Below are positions 8,934 through 17,926 of a DNA stretch of 64,000 nt, one piece after another. A model generated the notes under the pieces. The model saw nothing but the letters and a program-made list of their open reading frames with translations. It was not told the DNA's origin and did not search any database. Each line of letters starts with the position of its first letter. Positions within the stretch are counted from its first letter, which is position 1. This DNA comes from Cyclobacteriaceae bacterium (GTDB taxonomy: Bacteria > Bacteroidota > Bacteroidia > Cytophagales > Cyclobacteriaceae). The stretch spans positions 186,001 through 250,000 of the forward strand of contig JAEUUA010000013.1 of assembly GCA_016787755.1 (NCBI GenBank), written 5' to 3'. A program made the position numbers and the translations under genes.

Positions 8934-10142
8934 ATGAATACACGCAGAGATATTCTGAAGGGGCTTGTCACCTTGCCCTTATTGGGTTTGACAACTGGAG
9001 ATGTGCTCGCAGAATCAAGCCCGGAACAAGATTTTGACCGTGATTTTTTCAAAGAACTCGGTGTTCGATCCTTTATTAATGCAGCCGGAACCTACACCGC
9101 GTTAACCGCTTCGCTCCCCCATCCAGAGGTAATTAAAGCAATTAACTATGCAGCCCTTCAGTATGTAAAATTAGAAGACTTGCAGGATAAGGTGGGTGAA
9201 CGCATTGCCGAGTTACTTAAATGTGAAGGAGCTATGGTAACTGCAGGCGCTGCCTCAGCTATTACACTAGGTACCGCTGCAGTTGTTACCGGAGGAGATT
9301 CATCAAAAGCGGAAAGAATTCCGACCGATATGACTGGTATGAAGACAGAGGTCATCTTGCAAAAAAATCATCGCGTGGGGTATGACCATGCAATTAGAAA
9401 TTGTGGAGTAAAAATTATTGAAGTCGAAACACGGAAAGAGTTGGAGGCAGCTATTAATGAAAAGACCGCCATGATGTGGTTTTTAAATGCCAATAATTTC
9501 ACCGGCCAGATTAAGGATACTGAATTTGTAGAAATCGCCCGGAAGCATAAAATCCTGACGATGAACGATTGCGCTGCAGATGTGCCACCCGTTGAAAATT
9601 TATGGAAGTACACCCAAATGGGATTTGATTTAGTCTGTTTTTCGGGAGGTAAAGGATTAAGGGGGCCACAAAGCGCGGGGTTGTTATTAGGAAAAAAAGA
9701 TTTAATAGTGGCTGCCCGTAAAAATGCCCCTCCAAATGGAAATACAGTGGGCAGGGGAATGAAAGTAAATAAAGAGGAGATCCTGGGAATGTTGATCGCT
9801 CTTGAGGTATACTTAAAACGCGATCATAAAGCAGATTGGATCTTATGGGAAAATCAAATTAAACACATTAACGATGTAGTGAAGTCGGTTTCTGAAGTAA
9901 CTCCTGAAATTCATGTGCCCGAAGTTGCCAATCATGTTCCTTCCATTCGGTTTAGATGGGATGCAAAAAAAATAAAAATCACACCCGATGAAGCTCGTGA
10001 GGCGCTGCGCAATGGACATCCTTCTATTGAAACTGTAGGGGGAAGTGAATCGCTGGACATTACTACCTGGATGATGATCCCCGGTGAAGAACGAATAGTT
10101 GCAAAAAGAATTAAGGAAATCTTGCAACTTGCAAGTCGTTAA
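8934..10142 (+). CDS. SelA/DgaE-like PLP-dependent enzyme with Tat-like signal
   Basis: This 402-residue fold-type I PLP enzyme resembles the SelA-like group that includes D-glucosaminate-6-phosphate ammonia-lyase (DgaE) and EF_0838. The Schiff-base lysine is probably Lys240 in CFSGGKGLRGPQ, and Asp212 in MNDCAADVPP fits the cofactor-contacting aspartate. The first 26 residues (TRRDILKGLVTLPLLGLT, ending VLA) look like a Tat signal, which would export the enzyme folded with its cofactor. The family normally performs beta-elimination of ammonia from 2-amino sugar acids, or related chemistry. The RidA-like protein just upstream and the amidohydrolase in the same operon support that role. No KDPG-type aldolase is present here, so later steps must lie elsewhere. 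Activity and location remain inferred. Confidence 0.88.
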   Translation: MNTRRDILKGLVTLPLLGLTTGDVLAESSPEQDFDRDFFKELGVRSFINAAGTYTALTASLPHPEVIKAINYAALQYVKLEDLQDKVGERIAELLKCEGAMVTAGAASAITLGTAAVVTGGDSSKAERIPTDMTGMKTEVILQKNHRVGYDHAIRNCGVKIIEVETRKELEAAINEKTAMMWFLNANNFTGQIKDTEFVEIARKHKILTMNDCAADVPPVENLWKYTQMGFDLVCFSGGKGLRGPQSAGLLLGKKDLIVAARKNAPPNGNTVGRGMKVNKEEILGMLIALEVYLKRDHKADWILWENQIKHINDVVKSVSEVTPEIHVPEVANHVPSIRFRWDAKKIKITPDEAREALRNGHPSIETVGGSESLDITTWMMIPGEERIVAKRIKEILQLASR

Positions 10143-10202
10143 ACTAATACAATCTATCCGCGCTATCGTAGTATTAACTTACCAAAACATTAATTAAGCT
10201 CG

Positions 10203-10904
10203 ATGATTTTTCCTTTGTATCTTCTCGCGATAATGAGTACTGAAATTTCAAGTGAAAAAATGGCTGTGAAATCCTATTTAGTAAATAATATAAAAGAGGA
10301 ACTAGGTATAACCGGAAAGGGAGACAGTCCCTTGTGGGAGAATGCCGTTGAGCTATCCGAGTTTATTTATCCTTGGGAAAATGAAACTCCACCCCTTACC
10401 TCTTTCAAATCTTTGCATAACAAAAATTGGATTTACTTTTTATATACAGTTGAAGATAAAAACATACTGGTCTACGTAAAGACAAATCACAAATCTGAAG
10501 TTGTTAAATCTGATCGCGTGGAAATTTTTTTTAGAAGTGATGATAAACTGTTGCCTTACTACGGATTGGAATTGGATCCTCATGCCAGAGTATATGATTA
10601 CAAGGCAGAATATAAACGGAAATTTGATGATCAATGGTCATGGCCAAAAAACCAATTGATTGTCAAGACAAGCCAGACAACAAATGGATACATTGTTGAA
10701 ATAGCAATAAGCAAACAGTCGTTGAAAGATCTTGGTCTCCTAAAAAACAATACCATAGAAGCGGGCCTTTTCAGAGGGGAATGCATTGAGTTAATAGACG
10801 GAGCGGAATCGAAAATAAAATGGATAAGTTGGGTAAGACCTAATTCAGATACGCCTGACTTTCATATCCCTTCAGCCTTTGGAGTGCTTTCCTTAAAAAA
10901 ATAA
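10203..10904 (+). CDS. CBM9/DOMON-like putative carbohydrate-binding protein
   Basis: The 233-residue product resembles family 9 carbohydrate-binding modules. It has SPLWENAVELSEFIYPWE early, a beta-sandwich core with SDRVEIFFRSDD (around 100-115), LELDPHARVYDYKAE (around 120-135), VEIAISKQSLKDLGL (around 165-180) and the closing DFHIPSAFGVLSL. It is a stand-alone module with no catalytic domain. The N-terminus MIFPLYLLAIMS is short and weakly hydrophobic, so there is no convincing signal peptide from this ATG. It follows the PLP enzyme by 60 bp on the same strand and is probably the last gene of the operon. A ligand-binding role in the same sugar pathway is likely; location and ligand are unknown. 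Confidence 0.75.
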   Translation: MIFPLYLLAIMSTEISSEKMAVKSYLVNNIKEELGITGKGDSPLWENAVELSEFIYPWENETPPLTSFKSLHNKNWIYFLYTVEDKNILVYVKTNHKSEVVKSDRVEIFFRSDDKLLPYYGLELDPHARVYDYKAEYKRKFDDQWSWPKNQLIVKTSQTTNGYIVEIAISKQSLKDLGLLKNNTIEAGLFRGECIELIDGAESKIKWISWVRPNSDTPDFHIPSAFGVLSLKK

Positions 10905-10941
10905 ATCGTATCAAAAATTATTAACGGAGTTGAACCTAAAC

Positions 10942-12177
10942 CTACTCAAATCTTAATGACTCGATAGGATCCAGTTTTGAAGCTTTGTGAGCAGGATAAT
11001 ACCCTGATATTAATCCCACAGCGATGCAGATCAGCATCCCCATCATCATCCATAGCCAGGGCACCACAAATGTATCAATCCCAATTGCTTTTGAAATTAA
11101 ATTGCCAATTACAATACCTAAAATCACACCCCCAATACCGCCCAGTAAACAAACAACAATCGCTTCAATAACAAATTGTTGACGAATTCTTAAAGGGGTT
11201 GCCCCGAGTGCTTTTCGAACGCCCACTTCACGCGTGCGCTCAGTAACAGAAACCAACATGATATTCATCAACGCGATAGAAGCTCCAAGCAATGTAATGA
11301 ACCCAACCCCAAAGCCACCCCACCGCAATCCGCTTGTTATACTTTCCAACTCTTGAGCTAATGATTCACTTTTCTCAATCTCAAAAGAATTTCCTTCCTC
11401 CACCCGATCTTGTCTGATTTTACGCATCAAACCAGTGGCTTCTCCCATTGCATAATCCACCTGGTCCATATCAGAAATTCCTATGGTAAGTCTATAATTT
11501 AGAGGCTGGCCTTCTGCCATTTGATTAGCTACCAGAATAGGAAGGATCACCATGTTATCAAAATTATTTTCGGATAGATCTCCCTTTTCCTTTAATAACC
11601 CGATCACTTTAAACTGAGTACCTTTAAAAGATATTTCTGTACCAACAGGTAAAGGATTTTGACCATATAATGAAACCGCTAACTTATACCCAATAATGGC
11701 CACTTTACTGCCATATTGAATTTCAAAGCGCGAAAAGTTTCTTCCTTCCTGAATATTCAATCCTTTGATGGGTAGGTACTCTTCATTTGCACCACGCACA
11801 TCCACGTTAGGGCTCGTTTTTTGGGATTCATGTTTTACTTCAGCAAGATTGGTGAGGCGCGCGGAAAGACTAACACTTGCAGGCACTTCATATTGATCAA
11901 TAAATTTCTGCATTTCTGATAGTGTAAGTCGCGCGCGCACTTTCTCTTTCACCCCATCCTGGTTAGTACCCCGATTCGATTTTGAGTAAACATCAAACGT
12001 ATTAACTCCTAGGGAGGAAAGACTTTCTGAAACCGAGTATTCAATACCATCTATAGCAGTAAGAATACCCACCAGGGAAGTAATACCAATAGCGACAATG
12101 AGAGCAGTAAGCACGGAGCGTAATAAGTTCGCCTTTACTGACCGAAGCCCCTCCCTGATATTTTCCATTAAATTCAT
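10942..12177 (-). CDS. MacB/FtsX-type ABC transporter permease
   Basis: The 411-residue protein has the MacB layout: a first membrane helix at about residues 20-42, a large periplasmic MacB_PCD domain (about 45-270), then three C-terminal helices of the FtsX domain. The motif SVTERTREVGVRKALGAT follows the second helix, and the chain ends YYPAHKASKLDPIESLRFE, both characteristic. Such permeases work with a cytoplasmic ATPase and often a periplasmic adaptor to move lipoproteins, peptides or drugs, or to transmit force. No ATPase or adaptor gene is adjacent, so its partners are encoded elsewhere. It is convergent with the CBM9-like gene and divergent from 12318. Confidence 0.93.
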   Translation of the reverse strand: MNLMENIREGLRSVKANLLRSVLTALIVAIGITSLVGILTAIDGIEYSVSESLSSLGVNTFDVYSKSNRGTNQDGVKEKVRARLTLSEMQKFIDQYEVPASVSLSARLTNLAEVKHESQKTSPNVDVRGANEEYLPIKGLNIQEGRNFSRFEIQYGSKVAIIGYKLAVSLYGQNPLPVGTEISFKGTQFKVIGLLKEKGDLSENNFDNMVILPILVANQMAEGQPLNYRLTIGISDMDQVDYAMGEATGLMRKIRQDRVEEGNSFEIEKSESLAQELESITSGLRWGGFGVGFITLLGASIALMNIMLVSVTERTREVGVRKALGATPLRIRQQFVIEAIVVCLLGGIGGVILGIVIGNLISKAIGIDTFVVPWLWMMMGMLICIAVGLISGYYPAHKASKLDPIESLRFE

Positions 12178-12317
12178 GTCGCTGAGTTATTTTATATTTA
12201 CCAATTGAAAGTGATCGTTATATAGTATGGTTCAAAATTATACCTTTAATCGTTCTATCTAGGAGACTTTTTAATGATTCTTTTGTTACACAAACAAGCT
12301 AAATGAGAGGTTTAACG

Positions 12318-13574
12318 ATGCGATTCCGGATTTTGTTTTTGTTTCTCACCCTTTCTGGGGTGGTTTCTGCCAATTCTATTTTTATTCCTATGGATGAAAA
12401 GCAGACCAATCATTTGAAAGCGTATGGAATCGCCTATTGGATTCTTAAAAATAATATCGAGGTAGATTGGCTGTTGAACTATCGGGGGGGAAGTTTCATG
12501 TGTACCTATACCCCTAAAATTCAAAACGAATTGGTGGTGCGCGGAGTTAGCTACGAAATTATTTCATCGGCTAAAGTCAATGCGATTGTAACAGAAATTG
12601 CCAGCCCGGCTTTGAATTTTGACATCATGAAACTGGAGAAGTATCCACGCATTGCGGTATATTCTCCCAAATCGAAATTGCCATGGGATGATGCGGTAAC
12701 ACTTGTACTCACCTATGCCGAAATTCCATATGACGTTATTTACGATGATGAAGTTTTGAATGATTTGTTACCCAAATACGATTGGCTTCATTTGCATCAT
12801 GAAGATTTTACGGGTCAATACGGAAAATTCTATAGCAACTATGCTAACTATCCATGGTACATTGAACAACAAAAGGAAGCAGAAGAAACTGCCCGCAGGT
12901 TTGGAATTCACAAAGTATCACAAGCAAAATTGGCGGTGGCAAAACGAATTAAAGAATTTGTTGCGGGTGGTGGATTTATGTTTGCGATGTGCTCAGCAAC
13001 CGATACCTATGACATTGCCTTAGCTGCTGAAGGAGTTGATATTTGTGAACGTATGTACGATGGCGATGCAGCCGATCCGCTAGCACAAGAGAAACTAAAT
13101 TTCGACAACACATTTGCGTTTACTGATTTTCGCTTGTCGCGCGATCCGTATCAGTACGAATTTTCTGACATCGATAATAACTTTCCTGATCGGGGTTTGC
13201 GCCAGGATAATGATTACTTCAACATCTTTCAGTTCTCAGCTAAGTGGGATCCGATCCCAACCATGCTAACGCAAAATCACGTGCGCGTGATTAAAGGATT
13301 TTATGGCCAAACAACTGGCTTTAAGAAGAAGCTAATCAAATCGGATGTTACTATTATGGGAGAAAATGCTGATATTAAAGAAGCTAAATATTTGCATGGA
13401 GTATATGGTAAAGGCTTTTGGACCTTTTACGGAGGTCACGATCCTGAGGACTATCAACACACGGTAGGGGAAGAACCAACCGATCTGACGTTACACCCTA
13501 ATTCTCCAGGCTTTCGTCTGATTTTGAACAACATTCTCTTTCCTGCAGCTAAAAAGAAAAAACAAAAGACCTAA
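12318..13574 (+). CDS. Exported conserved Bacteroidota protein (usually labelled asparagine synthetase B)
   Basis: The ATG at 12318 is preferred over 12303 because AGAGG lies 8 nt upstream and the product then begins with a clean signal peptide (MRFRILFLFL to VSANS), giving 418 residues. I recall close relatives in Cytophagales being labelled asparagine synthetase B, but I see no Ntn-hydrolase N-terminal Cys and no PPi-loop SGGxDS motif. Residues 108-235 instead look like a class I glutamine-amidotransferase or ThuA-type Rossmann domain with a nucleophile-elbow-like turn at Cys225 (FAMCSATDT). The C-terminal part contains YLHGVYGKGFWTFYGGHDPE. The stop overlaps the next ATG (TAATG), so the three genes 12318-17926 look translationally coupled. 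Function unknown. Confidence 0.8.
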   Translation: MRFRILFLFLTLSGVVSANSIFIPMDEKQTNHLKAYGIAYWILKNNIEVDWLLNYRGGSFMCTYTPKIQNELVVRGVSYEIISSAKVNAIVTEIASPALNFDIMKLEKYPRIAVYSPKSKLPWDDAVTLVLTYAEIPYDVIYDDEVLNDLLPKYDWLHLHHEDFTGQYGKFYSNYANYPWYIEQQKEAEETARRFGIHKVSQAKLAVAKRIKEFVAGGGFMFAMCSATDTYDIALAAEGVDICERMYDGDAADPLAQEKLNFDNTFAFTDFRLSRDPYQYEFSDIDNNFPDRGLRQDNDYFNIFQFSAKWDPIPTMLTQNHVRVIKGFYGQTTGFKKKLIKSDVTIMGENADIKEAKYLHGVYGKGFWTFYGGHDPEDYQHTVGEEPTDLTLHPNSPGFRLILNNILFPAAKKKKQKT

Positions 13575-13975
13575 TGCAAGTCTGCCTAAAGCCGGGATTA
13601 CTCGCCTTCCTTGTTGGTATTATTCTTTGGATGGGCTGTAAGCCTACACAGAATAATAATTCGCCTGAAGATTTAATAAATCAAATTGCCCTTGAAAAAT
13701 TGGGGGCTGAGTTTGATGCATACCCAAGTCCAGATAAATCTTTTGTACTCTTTACCAAAAAACTGAGTCCCTCCGCAGCCAATACATTCACAAAATTTAT
13801 CGTGATTGAAACAACTAGCCACAAAGTCGTAATTGAGAAAAGTTACAAGCCTGGATATGTGAAATGGATTAATGATTCGATTTTAGAGCTTCTGGATGCT
13901 CCAGGAATAGTGAAACATAACGAAGACCTATCTCCTTATGTAAGGAGAATCGACATCGCGTCATCTAATAATTAA
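13574..13975 (+). CDS. Small putative lipoprotein
   Basis: The 133-residue product has a lipoprotein signal with lipobox LWMGC (Cys at about residue 22), followed by an asparagine-rich linker and a mixed alpha/beta body of about 100 residues. I do not recognise the family. It starts inside the stop of the gene before it and ends 3 bp before the sortilin-like gene, so it belongs to that operon. It may be an envelope accessory of the secreted protein; this is only a guess from position. Confidence 0.75.
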   Translation: MQVCLKPGLLAFLVGIILWMGCKPTQNNNSPEDLINQIALEKLGAEFDAYPSPDKSFVLFTKKLSPSAANTFTKFIVIETTSHKVVIEKSYKPGYVKWINDSILELLDAPGIVKHNEDLSPYVRRIDIASSNN

Positions 13976-13978
13976 CTT

Positions 13979-16900
13979 ATGCAATTTCGGTATTTGCTTA
14001 TAATCGTCAGCACCTTTTGCCTCACACTATTATGGGTCGTTTGGGAAGAGGTGCCCAATAAACAAGTTGGTGGGTATACTCGTGAAGTTGGAGATGAGTT
14101 AGAAGGCCCTGGCCAGTTCAGAGACTTTCATCAATCCATCCGTACACCTGAAGATTTAAGTGGTCCACAGTACAAACTAGGATTTAGAATGCGTGAACTG
14201 GAACAAGCTCGCTCGTATGCGCATCGACAACGATCTTCCTCCCGCACCCAATCCAATGGGGTACTGGAATGGGTTGAACGGGGTCCTGCTAATGTACCCG
14301 GTCGCACGCGGGCAATAGTTGTAGATCCTGATGATGCTACAAAAAAAACCTGGTATGCTGGTTCAGCTGGAGGGGGTGTTTGGAAAACAATAACCGGTGG
14401 CAACAATTGGACCTTACTTACTCCCGATCTCACAAATCTTGCTACTACCGTGCTGGCCATGGCACAATCGAATCATAACATTTTGTACTTAGGAACCGGA
14501 GAAAGTTTTGGCGGACTGCCCGGCATTGCTGGAAATGGAATGTTTAAATCAACAGATCGTGGGGAGAGTTGGAGTTATCTGGTAACCACAAATACTTTTT
14601 CGGATATTAACCGAATAGTCATTGATCCGGACAATGAAAATATTGTAGTAGCTGCCACATCCAATGGCATTTTTAGGACGGTAACCGGAGGGACGACCTG
14701 GAGTCAAGTGTCTGGAAGAACATTTATTGAGGACTTACGCGCTACTCCAAACGATTTTAATATTCAATATGCGACCCAAAATGGAGTAGGCGTTATTAAA
14801 TCTACCAATGCCGGAGCCACCTGGACACTTTCAAATGAAGGGATGAATCCTTCCGGAAGAATTGAAATTGCAATCTCACCGGTCAATACAAATCGCATCT
14901 TCGCATCAGCGCAGGGATCATTATCCGGGTCACAATCGGATCTTTATGTTTCCGATGATGCCGGAGCCACATGGTCTGTTGTGAATGTTGCTATTAATAA
15001 TACAACGGTTGACTTTTTAGGTGGTCAAGGTTGGTATGATAACACCATCATGTGTGATCCATTTAATGCTGATTTGGTCTATTATGGAGGTGTGGGAATA
15101 TTTAGATCGCAACTTGAATCTGGCTCAACTGCTGTAAACAGTTATACACTAGTCGAGCAAAATACCACCTTCCTGTCATTGGTAAACTTTAATGCTTCGT
15201 TTGCTGGGGGTCGTTTGGAAGTAGGAACAGCCAATGCAAATGTTGAGGTCAGATTTGGTGCCGGTAAAAATCAAAAAGCACATCGTTTTCTTGTACCCGT
15301 AGGCGCCACTTCCGGTGTGCCCGATGTTAGTTACAACTATGCCGATTATGTAGAGGTCCCTTTCGAAGTGTGGGACGTAACAAACAACAAACAACTCATG
15401 GTTTCATTTCGTGATCAAGACCGGAACGGGCAATTTAATTTGCTGCTTCAAAATACTACGGGGGAGGCTACCACCCATAGTCGTGAATATATTTATATAA
15501 GCAATGTAGAATATAATGCATCCAACCCAGCTGCCGGGATAGCAACAAACGGAGGGCACATTTTTCAGCAGATGTACTTCTTTTGGCCCGTGCTTGCCGC
15601 AGGAAAAACCTGGCCCGATGACATAATCAGTTCAAACCTTAAAATAAATTTTACTTCCGTACCCAAGCGAAATGCAACCACCATTACGGTAGCAGATCCT
15701 TACAATGCATTCGATGGTAAAAATAAGTTTATCACGTTTGGGGTTGATGTGCATCCCGATCAGCATAATCTTTTAGCGGTCCCGATGTCTGCAACTACTT
15801 ACAAAATCATCAATGCGAGTGATGGTGGTATCGTTGTATCCAATATATCATCAACACCAGGAATTAACTCGGGAGACTGGACCGTGGTGGGAAGGACTTA
15901 CAACACAGGCCAATTCTATGGCGTTGACAAGCGGCCTGGCTTTAATGAGTATTTTGGAGGTCTGCAGGACAATGGTACCTGGAAGACCCCGGCTGGAACC
16001 CAATCATCCAACGCCACTAATTTTCAATTTAGTTTTGGAGGCGATGGCTTTGAAGTGGTGTGGCATAAATTAGACGACAAAAAATTAATTGGTGGCTCTC
16101 AAAATAATAACTTCCGCAAGTCAAGTGATGGTGGCATAACCTGGAGTGTTGCAACGAGTGGGCTTACAGGAACTCATCCCTTTGTTTCCAAATTAGCTAA
16201 CAGCCAGGACAATCCGGAGGTACTTTTCACACTATCCTCAGCGGGTGTTTTTCGATCCACAGATTTTGGCTCAAATTGGATACTTACACCTATTACTGAA
16301 AAGTGGGGCACATCTTCTTTAATGGACATTGAAGTATCTCGTGCAAACGCAAACATTGTTTGGGCAGGCAGCGGTATGGCAAACTCAGGCACATTAAGAA
16401 ATTTGCACGTCTCTACAAATGGTGGAATAACCTTTATCCCCACAAACAATTATACGGATCGTGTACTGGGTGGCATTACTAAACTTGCCTCACACCCTAC
16501 TGAACCAAACACAGCCTTCTCACTTTTTTCCTTTGCAGGAAGACCTAAAATTTTAAGAACGAGAAATCTGGGAAACACATGGGAAGATATTTCAGGATTT
16601 GGAATGAACTCATCGAGCGCCACAGGATTTCCGGATGTGGCCGTTTATTGTTTGTTTGTTCGCCCCGATAATCCTGATATTATTTGGGTGGGTACAGAAA
16701 TAGGAATCGTTGAATCCCTTGATAATGGAATGACATGGGCATTGCTTGATGACTTTCCCAATGTTTCTGTTTGGGATATGAAAGGTCAGGATGATCAGGT
16801 TGTAATTGCCACACACGGACGTGGGATTTGGAGTGCAACGATTGACGCAGAATTATCAACATTAAAAAATCCAATAATTACGGGTATTGGTACTTCTCCA

Positions 16901-17926
16901 CAATCAGCGCTCGCTCTCGGCATAACGCTTGAAAATTTTGATTCAACTCTGGTATTTATATCGGGCGTTAAAATTGGAAAAATTGGTTCCACCTCAGCAG
17001 GCAATTACGTCATTAAAATTACCGGTGTCTCCAAGGGTACCGTGCAGGCAAAGCTTATTAGTTACAAATCATCAGCACCCTTTCATTCAGAAACTGTTTC
17101 TGGCCAACATCTGCAACTCAATACGTACCAGAATCAATACTTTAACTATTTTAAGCCTACTGCTGTTGCTGATTTTTTCCTTGACTCATTTACCATTCAG
17201 GATTTCGGAAGTGCTAACACCAGTTTACAAACTTTTCATAATTATCCTTTGAATAGCAATCTGATTGCCTTTTTAAAGCAGCCTATTATTGTTACCGAAG
17301 AACATCCCTTTTTCTTCTATCGCGATGTTGCAATCGTGGAGCCCGGAAACGCTGGATCATTATTCGGTCAATCACAGTTTAAAGATTATGTGGTGGTAGA
17401 GGGAACAAAAGACGGTGTTACCTGGATTCCCCTTGCTGATGGCTATGACGCATCCTTAAACCCGAGTTGGTTAAATACCTATAATTCAATGCAAGCAGGT
17501 CTGTCTAACCAATTTGTTGATCATGATATCAATCTCAAAAGTAAATTTGCCGTAGGCGACACTCTCCTGTTCAGGTTCAGATTATTTTCCGATAACACGG
17601 TTGCTTCCTGGGGCTGGACAGTTGATGATTTATATATTCAACAAGTTCCTACCGGTGTAGAATCTTCAAAAAATATAAGTGCTTGGAGCATGTATCCTAA
17701 CCCAACGCGAGGAACCGTGACACTCACTTACACCCTTACTCAAAAAACGGCTGTTGAGATTTTAATTCTAGATCCTACCGGAAAAATGGTAGATCAAAAA
17801 TCATTTGGAGTAAGAGAAATTGGGGTGCATGAAGAAAATTTAACAATGCCCTCGCAAGCCGGAACCTATTTGATTCAGTTGCAAACACAATCCGGCAGAA
17901 AAGTATTAAAGATTATAAAGAATTAG
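13979..17926 (+). CDS. Secreted sortilin/BNR-repeat beta-propeller protein with T9SS tail
   Basis: The 1315-residue protein starts with a hydrophobic signal or anchor (residues 5-22). It has many BNR/Asp-box units of the VPS10/sortilin type, for example STDRGESW, VSDDAGATW, KSSDGGITW and STDFGSNW, in two blocks at about 90-370 and 610-930. Between the blocks is a beta-rich insertion. After the propellers come beta-sandwich regions and, from about residue 1240, a T9SS type A sorting domain (MYPNPTRGTVTL, then AGTYLIQLQTQSGRKVLKII). It should be secreted by the type IX system and attached to the cell surface or released. Asp-box propellers occur in glycosidases and in protein-binding scaffolds; no catalytic residues could be assigned. 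Its 3' end overlaps the convergent miaE-like gene by 4 bp. Confidence 0.93.
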   Translation: MQFRYLLIIVSTFCLTLLWVVWEEVPNKQVGGYTREVGDELEGPGQFRDFHQSIRTPEDLSGPQYKLGFRMRELEQARSYAHRQRSSSRTQSNGVLEWVERGPANVPGRTRAIVVDPDDATKKTWYAGSAGGGVWKTITGGNNWTLLTPDLTNLATTVLAMAQSNHNILYLGTGESFGGLPGIAGNGMFKSTDRGESWSYLVTTNTFSDINRIVIDPDNENIVVAATSNGIFRTVTGGTTWSQVSGRTFIEDLRATPNDFNIQYATQNGVGVIKSTNAGATWTLSNEGMNPSGRIEIAISPVNTNRIFASAQGSLSGSQSDLYVSDDAGATWSVVNVAINNTTVDFLGGQGWYDNTIMCDPFNADLVYYGGVGIFRSQLESGSTAVNSYTLVEQNTTFLSLVNFNASFAGGRLEVGTANANVEVRFGAGKNQKAHRFLVPVGATSGVPDVSYNYADYVEVPFEVWDVTNNKQLMVSFRDQDRNGQFNLLLQNTTGEATTHSREYIYISNVEYNASNPAAGIATNGGHIFQQMYFFWPVLAAGKTWPDDIISSNLKINFTSVPKRNATTITVADPYNAFDGKNKFITFGVDVHPDQHNLLAVPMSATTYKIINASDGGIVVSNISSTPGINSGDWTVVGRTYNTGQFYGVDKRPGFNEYFGGLQDNGTWKTPAGTQSSNATNFQFSFGGDGFEVVWHKLDDKKLIGGSQNNNFRKSSDGGITWSVATSGLTGTHPFVSKLANSQDNPEVLFTLSSAGVFRSTDFGSNWILTPITEKWGTSSLMDIEVSRANANIVWAGSGMANSGTLRNLHVSTNGGITFIPTNNYTDRVLGGITKLASHPTEPNTAFSLFSFAGRPKILRTRNLGNTWEDISGFGMNSSSATGFPDVAVYCLFVRPDNPDIIWVGTEIGIVESLDNGMTWALLDDFPNVSVWDMKGQDDQVVIATHGRGIWSATIDAELSTLKNPIITGIGTSPQSALALGITLENFDSTLVFISGVKIGKIGSTSAGNYVIKITGVSKGTVQAKLISYKSSAPFHSETVSGQHLQLNTYQNQYFNYFKPTAVADFFLDSFTIQDFGSANTSLQTFHNYPLNSNLIAFLKQPIIVTEEHPFFFYRDVAIVEPGNAGSLFGQSQFKDYVVVEGTKDGVTWIPLADGYDASLNPSWLNTYNSMQAGLSNQFVDHDINLKSKFAVGDTLLFRFRLFSDNTVASWGWTVDDLYIQQVPTGVESSKNISAWSMYPNPTRGTVTLTYTLTQKTAVEILILDPTGKMVDQKSFGVREIGVHEENLTMPSQAGTYLIQLQTQSGRKVLKIIKN

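Noticed and set aside
12233..12240. TAATTTTG on the minus strand as a promoter for the MacB-like permease
   Set aside because: It matches the -7 consensus but is about 55 bp from the start and lacks a -33 box; too weak to list in an A/T-rich gap.
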